NCBI RefSeq assembly: GCF_014195485.1
Contig: NZ_JACIBU010000001.1
Location: 1,240,001-1,304,000 of the forward strand
Source: Modestobacter versicolor
GTDB lineage: Bacteria > Actinomycetota > Actinomycetes > Mycobacteriales > Geodermatophilaceae
DNA length: 64,000 nt
Direction: 5' to 3'
Position 1 is the stretch's first letter, and each line of letters begins with the position of its first letter. Below, piece after piece: positions 59,279 to 64,000 of this stretch. Position numbers and translations under genes: made by a program. Below the pieces are notes generated by a model. The model was not told the origin of the DNA. It worked only from the letters and a program-made list of their open reading frames with translations, and did not search any database.

Positions 59279-59848
59279 TCAGCCCAGTTCGTCGGTGAGG
59301 ACGACGGCGTCGCCCTCGGCCACCCGGCCCGGGTGCCGCACCTCGGCGTAGACGCCCAGGCAGTGCTTGGGGGTGCGGACGACCTCGAGCAGCGCCTCCC
59401 CCACCCGCAGCCGGCGGCCGACCCAGGAGCGCTCGTCGCCGTCGCCGGTCAGCTCGAGCACCAGGTTGGCCCGCGGGTCGTCGGCCGAGCAGCCCTCGGG
59501 GACGTCGCCCTCGGCGGCCCGGGCGATCGCGCCGCGGGAGACCAGGTGCACGGCCGCGGCGTCGACCTGCGGGCCGGCCGCCGAGCGGGCCAGCCGCACC
59601 GGGCGGCCCAGCACCTCGGTGAGGGTGATCGTGTCCGCCTCGGTGTCCCCGGTGGCGACGACCTCGCGCATCCGCGGCGTCGTCTTGACGGTGACCCGCT
59701 CACCCGTGCCGGCGTCGACCACCGACCAGGCCCGGTCACCGCGCAGCCCGGCCTCGTCGACCTCCGCCGCGGGGACCGTCCGCCCGCCCAGGGACTTGAC
59801 CGGGTAGACCGAGATCGAGGCCACCTGGCCCACCGTGCTGTCGCTCAC
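59279..59848 (-). CDS. MOSC domain protein
   Basis: Predicted 189-residue protein: N-terminal beta-barrel part (ISVYPVKSLGG, GDRAWSVVD) and a C-terminal MOSC core with the conserved cysteine in KHCLGVYAEV. MOSC proteins bind or transfer sulfur for molybdenum cofactor enzymes or reduce N-hydroxylated compounds. No molybdenum gene is nearby. GTG start overlapping the HNH gene stop (GTGA). Confidence 0.88.
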   Translation of the reverse strand: MSDSTVGQVASISVYPVKSLGGRTVPAAEVDEAGLRGDRAWSVVDAGTGERVTVKTTPRMREVVATGDTEADTITLTEVLGRPVRLARSAAGPQVDAAAVHLVSRGAIARAAEGDVPEGCSADDPRANLVLELTGDGDERSWVGRRLRVGEALLEVVRTPKHCLGVYAEVRHPGRVAEGDAVVLTDELG

Positions 59849-60243
59849 CCGCCCGACGCTACGCGACGGTCGTCCCCGCCCCGGCGGCGCAACCGGCGCA
59901 GCTGGGCGTCCAGGTAGGGCCGGGCCCGGCGCTGCCCGCCGCGCTCGGCGATCGCCGCGGCCAGCGCGGTGAGCACCCGGGTCAGCCGCTGCTCGTCGGG
60001 CTGCCAGCCGCGGCGCTGGCACTCCTCCAGCCACTCCACCGGCGCGGTGTGCCCGCGGTCGGCGTTGCACCGGCGGCAGGCGGCGACCTCGTTCTCCAGC
60101 CAGGAGGGGCCGCCCTTGACCCGCGGGACGACGTGCTCGGTGGACGGGAGGACCTGGTCGGTGAACGTGCGGCCGCACCAGATGCAGGTGGGGCCGTCGC
60201 GCTGCACGGCCGCGTGCAGGCGGGCCACGCGGTCCAGTGCCAT
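59845..60243 (-). CDS. HNH endonuclease-type protein
   Basis: Predicted 132-residue protein with a zinc-bound HNH fold: Cys20/Cys23 (CIWCGR), His37 (EHVVPRVKGG) and Cys56/Cys59 (CRRCN), then an Arg-rich tail. Stand-alone HNH proteins of this type are common in actinobacteria, with unknown targets. ATG start. Co-translated with the MOSC gene. Confidence 0.87.
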   Translation of the reverse strand: MALDRVARLHAAVQRDGPTCIWCGRTFTDQVLPSTEHVVPRVKGGPSWLENEVAACRRCNADRGHTAPVEWLEECQRRGWQPDEQRLTRVLTALAAAIAERGGQRRARPYLDAQLRRLRRRGGDDRRVASGG

Positions 60244-60289
60244 CGCCGGCCATGGTGCGCCGGTTGCCCGGCCGGCGCCGGGGACGACG

Positions 60290-60318
60290 AAGGCCCCAGG
60301 TCAGCGACCTGGGGCCTT
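60290..60318 (-). terminator. Terminator after tRNA-Val(CAC)
   Basis: 13-bp stem with a 3-base loop (AAGGCCCCAGGTC and complement), then TTCGTCGTC on the minus strand, 9 bases past the tRNA end. Nearly the same hairpin and tail follow the other tRNA-Val at 63484. Confidence 0.8.
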
Positions 60319-60326
60319 GCGTCCGG

Positions 60327-60398
60327 TGGGCGATACTGGGATCGAACCAGTGACCTCTTCGGTGTGAACGAAGCGCTCTACCGCTGAGCCAATCGCCC
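60327..60398 (-). tRNA. tRNA-Val (anticodon CAC)
   Basis: 72 bases with a complete cloverleaf: acceptor GGGCGAT/ATCGCCC, anticodon stem CTTCG/CGAAG, loop TTCACAC (anticodon CAC, reading GUG), T-loop TTCGATC, discriminator A; no encoded CCA. Very similar to the GAC-anticodon tRNA-Val at 63403-63474. Confidence 0.95.
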
Positions 60399-60423
60399 GG
60401 ACTCGGTCAATTCTGCCAGATGC

Positions 60424-60897
60424 TCAGTGCCACAGCGGCACCCACCCCGGGACCCACCCCGGCACGCCCGTGACGTGCAGCGTCACCACCAGCACGCCGT
60501 AGACGAACGCCGCGGTCAGCAGCGCCACCCCGACCCGGACCCACAGCGCCTGCCGGCCCAGCCACTCGGTCCACTGGGCCACCCGGCGCCGGGTGTACTC
60601 CAGCAGCCGCTCGGCCCAGGCGAACTCGGTCGCGAGCACGAACAGCCCGGCGATGACCGTCAGCCAGCCGGGGCCGGGCAGCGGGATGGTGACGATGCCG
60701 AAGGCGACGACGACCGCGCCCACCAGGCCGACCAGCACCCGGTAGGGGGTGTCCAGGCTGCGGCGGGCGCTGATCCGGCGCCGCCAGCGGGACTCGGCGA
60801 CCCGCTCGCGGAGGCTGCGCGACTCCTCGGCCTCGACCGGCGGGAGGTGCTCGCCGGGTGCCGGGACGGTGTCCCCGCCGGCCGGTCTGCCGTTCAG
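60424..60897 (-). CDS. PGPGW-motif membrane protein (TIGR02611-like), apparent CTG start
   Basis: Membrane protein with two to three helices and the diagnostic PLPGPGW motif (family of small actinobacterial proteins of unknown role). The first standard start is GTG 60738 (104 residues), but the frame continues upstream with conserved-looking basic sequence (SRWRRRISARRSLDTPYRVLVG) until a stop at 60907. In that stretch no ATG, GTG or TTG occurs; a CTG at 60897 overlaps the anti-sigma stop as CTGA, with GAGGTGG upstream. I infer a CTG start and 157 residues. Confidence 0.7.
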   Translation of the reverse strand: MNGRPAGGDTVPAPGEHLPPVEAEESRSLRERVAESRWRRRISARRSLDTPYRVLVGLVGAVVVAFGIVTIPLPGPGWLTVIAGLFVLATEFAWAERLLEYTRRRVAQWTEWLGRQALWVRVGVALLTAAFVYGVLVVTLHVTGVPGWVPGWVPLWH

Positions 60898-61784
60898 CTC
60901 GCCACCTCACCTTGCCCGATGATCTCCGTGGGGAACGACGGAGCCTGACGACCCGGCTCGATGCTGATGGCGTACACGGGGTACTCGTCGAGCCCGGTCG
61001 CGGTCGAGCCTACGGTCCGCAGGTCCATCTGTGGAGTGACCACGTCGAACACCCCGAGCGCCTGCGGCAGGCCGCCGTCGGCCAGACCCCAGACGACGTA
61101 GGTCTGGGCGTTGTCGTCGTTGACCGGCAGGCCGTCGCTGACCACCCGCAGCTCGTCCTCCCGGGCGACCACGGTGGCGACCGTGCGGCCGTCCTCGACG
61201 ACCGGGGCGACGGCCGCACGCCCGGGCTCGAGCAGGGCGTCCAGCATCTCCGACTGCTCGGCGGCGGTCGCCTGCGCGGCGTCCCGGTCGCTGGTGAGGG
61301 CGACGTTCCAGGCACCCAGCGAGAGCACCGCGGCGACGGCGGCGGCGACCAGCGCGGTGGGCAGCACCCGGCGCCAGGACGGGCGGTGGTCGGCGGTGCG
61401 CACCGGCCGCGGCGGGCGCAGGTCGCCGAACCCGCCGCCCGCGGGCACGGGCACCGGCACCGGCGCGGGCCGCAGGACCGGCGGTGCGGCGGGCTGCTCC
61501 ACCGGGCGCGCGGCCGGCGGCAGCTGCTCGGTCTCCTCGACGGCGGCGCGCAGCCGCTCCCGCAGCCCGTCGGAGGGCTCGGCCTGCGGCAGGTCGCCGG
61601 CCATGGCGGCCATGACCTCGACGGTCTCGGCGACGGTCTCCGCGCAGCGGTCGCAGCCGGCCAGGTGGTCGGTGAACCGGGTCTCGTCCTCCGGCTCCAG
61701 CGCGTGCAGCGCGAAGCCCACGGCGAGCTCGTCCCAGCCGCGGTGCTCCTCGTCCCGGTGCTCCGGGCCCATCGCGTGGCTCAT
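60894..61784 (-). CDS. rskA: Anti-sigma factor, RskA-like, zinc-finger ZAS domain
   Basis: Predicted 296-residue membrane protein. The N-terminal ZAS domain has His40-X3-Cys44-X2-Cys47 (HLAGCDRC), then a Pro-rich linker, a transmembrane helix (about 139-162) and an extracytoplasmic RskA domain (SDGLPVNDDNAQTYVVWGL, AISIEPGRQAPSFPTEIIG). It should hold the sigma factor encoded just upstream, released by regulated proteolysis. ATG start overlapping the sigma gene stop. Confidence 0.93.
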   Translation of the reverse strand: MSHAMGPEHRDEEHRGWDELAVGFALHALEPEDETRFTDHLAGCDRCAETVAETVEVMAAMAGDLPQAEPSDGLRERLRAAVEETEQLPPAARPVEQPAAPPVLRPAPVPVPVPAGGGFGDLRPPRPVRTADHRPSWRRVLPTALVAAAVAAVLSLGAWNVALTSDRDAAQATAAEQSEMLDALLEPGRAAVAPVVEDGRTVATVVAREDELRVVSDGLPVNDDNAQTYVVWGLADGGLPQALGVFDVVTPQMDLRTVGSTATGLDEYPVYAISIEPGRQAPSFPTEIIGQGEVAS

Positions 61785-62413
61785 CGTGCGGTCCCGTCGG
61801 CGGGGGTGGAGCCGGGCAGACCGGTGCCCAGCGTGTCCTTCAGCCGGCGCATCCCGGCCAGCATGCGGGTCTTCACGGTGCCCAGCGGGGTGTCGGTGAG
61901 GGCGGCCACCTCCCGCTGGGTGTAGCCGCCGTAGTAGGCGAGCGTCAACGCCTCCCGCTGCGGGGCCGGCAGGGCGTGCAGCGCGCTGCGCACCCGCTCG
62001 GCGACGATGCGCTCCCAGGCGGTGTCCTCGACGTCGGTCGTCTGGGTCGGCGCGGAGAGCACGAGGTCCTCCTCGGCCCGGGCCTGCCGGCGGCGGTGCG
62101 ACTCCTCGCGGCGGACGGCGTCGACGGCCTTGTGGTGCACCATCGCCAGGAGCCAGGAGGCCACGCTGCCGCGGGTGCCGTCGAAGGCGCCCGGGTCGCG
62201 CCAGATGCCCAGGAACACGTCCTGCAGCACGTCCTCGGCCAGCACGTCGTCGCCGAGCACCCGGCGGGCGAGCGCGAAGGCCGGCCGGCGGAAGCGCTGG
62301 TAGAGGTCGTCGACCGCGCCGCGGTCGCCGGCGGCGACGCGGCGGACCAGCTCGAGGTCAGCCGCGCTGTCCTCGGGGCTGCGGGGAGGTCGGCTCACGA
62401 GGCCCATGGTCAC
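61781..62413 (-). CDS. sigK: ECF RNA polymerase sigma factor, SigK-like
   Basis: Group 4 sigma factor of 210 residues: sigma-2 region (about 25-95, with DVLQDVFLGIWRDP) and sigma-4 region (about 140-195, with LAYYGGYTQREVAAL and PLGTVKTRMLAGMRRL). Paired with the RskA-like anti-sigma, the standard SigK arrangement. The GTG at 62413 (VTMGL) is used; ATG 62407 is equally possible. Target promoters unknown. Confidence 0.92.
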   Translation of the reverse strand: MTMGLVSRPPRSPEDSAADLELVRRVAAGDRGAVDDLYQRFRRPAFALARRVLGDDVLAEDVLQDVFLGIWRDPGAFDGTRGSVASWLLAMVHHKAVDAVRREESHRRRQARAEEDLVLSAPTQTTDVEDTAWERIVAERVRSALHALPAPQREALTLAYYGGYTQREVAALTDTPLGTVKTRMLAGMRRLKDTLGTGLPGSTPADGTAR

Positions 62414-62579
62414 ATGCGGCGTTCGCTGCGTCCCCCCTCTCCGGTTCAGCGCGCCCGGGCGTTCCTCCCGACGGGTCGGGTGCGTGGCGGGTGGGGCAGG
62501 ACGGGACTGCTGGGACTCCAGAGGCGCGACACGCCGAGGACATGCGTGACCAAGGGCCGTTCTGGGTCGTTAAGGGGAC

Positions 62580-63062
62580 ATGGCGCGCTACCCGAGGTCC
62601 GGCTGCACTGCTCGCACCACCTTCCACCTGGTCGGCCCCCAGACCTGGACGGCCGTCCCGGCCGCCCTGGTCTACGACTCGGCCGACCCCTTCGCGGTCC
62701 GGGTGCGCTTCGGCGACGACGGCCCCGACGACGTCGACGGCACGACCTACGACGCCCCGGACGACGACGGCGGCGTGGAGTGGCTGCTGAGCCGCGACCT
62801 GCTGCGCACCGGCCTCACCGCCCCGGTCGGCGAGGGCGACGTGCGCCTCTGGCCGGCCCGCGGCGGCCTCGACGTGGTCTTCCTGCAGCTGCGCGCCCCC
62901 TCGGGCGAGGCGCTGTTCGAGCTGTCCGGTGCCGTGGTCGGCGACTTCCTCCGGGAGACCGAGCTGCTCGTCCCGGCCGGCACGGAGAGTGACGCGCTCG
63001 GCGTCGACGACGAGCTGTCGGCGCTGCTGCGCGGCGGCACGGACAACCCCACGGGGCGCTGA
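62580..63062 (+). CDS. ssgB: SsgB-like sporulation/cell-division regulator (SsgA family)
   Basis: Predicted 160-residue SsgA-like protein matching Streptomyces SsgB, which positions FtsZ in sporulation septa: PAALVYDSADPFAVRVRF, VEWLLSRDLL-GL, GDVRLWPAR and FL-ETELLVPAGTES. It has an extra Asp/Gly-rich insert (about 46-62) and a short tail. An in-frame TAA at 62571 forces the ATG at 62580; the only Shine-Dalgarno-like bases (AAGGGG) are very close to it. The same relative position as in S. coelicolor supports the call. Confidence 0.92.
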   Translation: MARYPRSGCTARTTFHLVGPQTWTAVPAALVYDSADPFAVRVRFGDDGPDDVDGTTYDAPDDDGGVEWLLSRDLLRTGLTAPVGEGDVRLWPARGGLDVVFLQLRAPSGEALFELSGAVVGDFLRETELLVPAGTESDALGVDDELSALLRGGTDNPTGR

Positions 63063-63104
63063 CCTGCAGGGAAACCCCGGACGGACCTTCCGGGACCCCC
63101 CCTG

Positions 63105-63134
63105 TTCGCACCCCGGAAACGGGGTTGTTAGAGT
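63105..63134 (+). promoter_or_regulatory. Probable promoter of the tRNA-Gly-Cys-Val cluster
   Basis: TTCGCA (63105-63110), 18-base spacer, TAGAGT (63129-63134), 30 bases before the tRNA-Gly gene. TAGAGT is a common -10 of strong actinobacterial promoters; the -35 is a weaker match. Confidence 0.5.
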
Positions 63135-63164
63135 TCTTCCCGTAACGCGGACTTGATCCGCAGC

Positions 63165-63236
63165 GCGGATGTGGCTCAGTGGTAGAGCATCACCTTGCCA
63201 AGGTGAGGGTCGCGGGTTCGAATCCCGTCATCCGCT
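63165..63236 (+). tRNA. tRNA-Gly (anticodon GCC)
   Basis: 72 bases, acceptor GCGGATG/CATCCGC, anticodon stem TCACC/GGTGA with loop TTGCCAA (anticodon GCC), T-loop TTCGAAT, no encoded CCA. First of three co-oriented tRNA genes. Confidence 0.96.
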
Positions 63237-63280
63237 CGGAACTACCCCGGGCGCTGGTCGCGAGACCGGCGCCCGAGTGC

Positions 63281-63351
63281 GGTGGAGTGGCCGAGAGGCG
63301 AGGCAACGGCCTGCAAAGCCGTCTACACGGGTTCAAATCCCGTCTCCACCT
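63281..63351 (+). tRNA. tRNA-Cys (anticodon GCA)
   Basis: 71 bases, acceptor GGTGGAG/CTCCACC, anticodon stem ACGGC/GCCGT with loop CTGCAAA (anticodon GCA), T-loop TTCAAAT, no encoded CCA. Follows tRNA-Gly by 44 bases. Confidence 0.96.
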
Positions 63352-63402
63352 CGTCCTCCTCGGAGCACGAGCGCGGAGGTGGTCCGGCCGTCAGGCCGGG
63401 AG

Positions 63403-63474
63403 GGGCGATTGGCGCAGCGGTAGCGCGCTTCCCTGACACGGAAGAGGTCACTGGTTCGATCCCAGTATCGCCCA
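63403..63474 (+). tRNA. tRNA-Val (anticodon GAC)
   Basis: 72 bases, acceptor GGGCGAT/ATCGCCC, anticodon stem CTTCC/GGAAG with loop CTGACAC (anticodon GAC), T-loop TTCGATC, discriminator A, no encoded CCA. Last of the Gly-Cys-Val cluster; sister of the CAC isoacceptor at 60327-60398. Confidence 0.96.
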
Positions 63475-63483
63475 CAGCAAGGC

Positions 63484-63512
63484 AAGGCCCCGGGTCACCG
63501 ACCCGGGGCCTT
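63484..63512 (+). terminator. Terminator after the tRNA-Gly-Cys-Val cluster
   Basis: 13-bp stem, 3-base loop (AAGGCCCCGGGTC and complement), followed by CGTCGTCC, 9 bases after tRNA-Val. Homologous to the hairpin after the other tRNA-Val. Confidence 0.8.
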
Positions 63513-63547
63513 CGTCGTCCCCGGGGTCCCCCGCGGGCACCGCCGGC

Positions 63548-64000
63548 TCAGCCGACCGGCACGCCGTCCGCGGCGGCCCGCAGCGCGGCCACGTCGAGCT
63601 TCGTCATCTGCAGCATCGCCTGCACCGCGCGCTGGGCGCGGGCAGGGTCCGGGTCGGCGAACAGCTCCTCCATCCCCCGCGGCACGACCTGCCAGGACAG
63701 CCCGTACCGGTCCTTGAGCCAGCCGCACTGGCTCGCCTCGCCGCCGTCGGCGAGGAAGCGGTCCCAGAACCGGTCGACCTCGGCCTGGTCGGCGCAGTCG
63801 ATCTGGAAGGACACGGCCTCGGTGAACGGGAACAGCGGCCCGCCGTTGATGCCGACGAAGCGCATGCCGCCGGCCTCGAAGTCCACCGACATCACCGTGC
63901 CGGCGGGGCCGGGCGCGCCCTCCGGGTAGTGCGTGAGGCCGATGACGCGGCCGGAGCCGAGGACGTCGATGTAGTAGTGCGCCGCCTCCTCGGCCTGGCT
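63548..64000 (-). CDS. VOC-family (PhnB-like) protein, N terminus beyond the window
   Basis: The last 150 codons of a gene entering from the window edge. VOC/glyoxalase-fold pattern typical of PhnB and 3-demethylubiquinone methyltransferase-like proteins: HYYIDVLG, FEAGGMRFVGINGGP-FPFTEAVSFQIDC, VDRFWDRFLADGG, CGWLKDRYGLSWQVVP, and a C-terminal QAMLQMTKLDVAALR-A. No catalytic function can be assigned. The start codon is not in the window. Confidence 0.9.
   Translation of the reverse strand, partial: SQAEEAAHYYIDVLGSGRVIGLTHYPEGAPGPAGTVMSVDFEAGGMRFVGINGGPLFPFTEAVSFQIDCADQAEVDRFWDRFLADGGEASQCGWLKDRYGLSWQVVPRGMEELFADPDPARAQRAVQAMLQMTKLDVAALRAAADGVPVG

Noticed and set aside
62414-62579. WhiA- or BldD-type site upstream of ssgB
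   Set aside because: A single GACAC and a GTGACC half-site occur, but five- and six-letter matches are expected by chance; no palindrome was found.

Overview
This window is a very GC-rich (roughly three quarters G+C by eye) actinobacterial chromosome segment. BldD and SsgB homologues, a phosphatidylinositol-mannoside gene cluster and a mycobacterial/streptomycete-like core gene order all point to a high-GC actinomycete. The overall protein style suggests the Geodermatophilaceae (Blastococcus, Geodermatophilus or Modestobacter), but that placement is inference. Nearly all genes are on the minus strand, in long operons where the stop of one gene overlaps the start of the next by 1 to 4 bases. 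As I recall it, the order closely follows the conserved block around bldD, nusB, alaS, hisS, relA, ruvCAB and thrS in Streptomyces coelicolor. No insertion sequence, prophage, CRISPR array, rRNA or origin was seen.

Layout. (1) 17-10818: de novo pyrimidine operon pyrR-pyrB-pyrC-carA-carB-pyrK-like-pyrD-pyrF plus a small membrane protein. (2) 11072-11620: bldD on the plus strand, with a BldD-type box in its promoter region and a strong terminator. (3) 11737-18028: an accessory insert between bldD and nusB, holding a LuxR/LAL-type regulator, a 1013-residue membrane protein with an M50 zinc-peptidase motif, and an 81-residue glycine-rich peptide gene with a leader-like N terminus. This is the best candidate for an undescribed system. 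(4) 18327-33004: nusB, efp, pepQ, aroQ-aroB-aroK-aroC, a prepilin-peptidase-like gene, aroE, mltG, ruvX, alaS, two small envelope proteins and rarA. (5) 33126-41675: two aldo/keto reductases, an AbiEi/DUF559-type gene bracketed by two copies of a hairpin repeat, aspS, hisS, a metallo-beta-lactamase-fold hydrolase, a membrane-anchored cyclophilin and a methyltransferase. (6) 41694-60243: relA, apt, secF-secD-yajC, ruvB-ruvA-ruvC, yebC, pdxT-pdxS, the PI/PIM lipid genes (pimA, patA, pgsA), a HIT hydrolase, thrS, a MOSC protein and an HNH nuclease. (7) 60290-64000: tRNA-Val(CAC), a PGPGW membrane protein, an anti-sigma/sigma-K-like pair, ssgB, tRNA-Gly, tRNA-Cys, tRNA-Val(GAC), and a VOC protein cut by the window end.

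How the parts fit. Most of the window is housekeeping: nucleotide, chorismate, PLP and PIM lipid synthesis, tRNA charging, Sec export, Holliday-junction processing and stringent response. BldD (with intact c-di-GMP binding motifs) and SsgB indicate a developmental programme. Palindromes of the TCAC-N5-GTGA type in front of the LAL regulator gene resemble BldD targets, so the peptide/protease insert next to bldD may be developmentally controlled. That link is inferred only.
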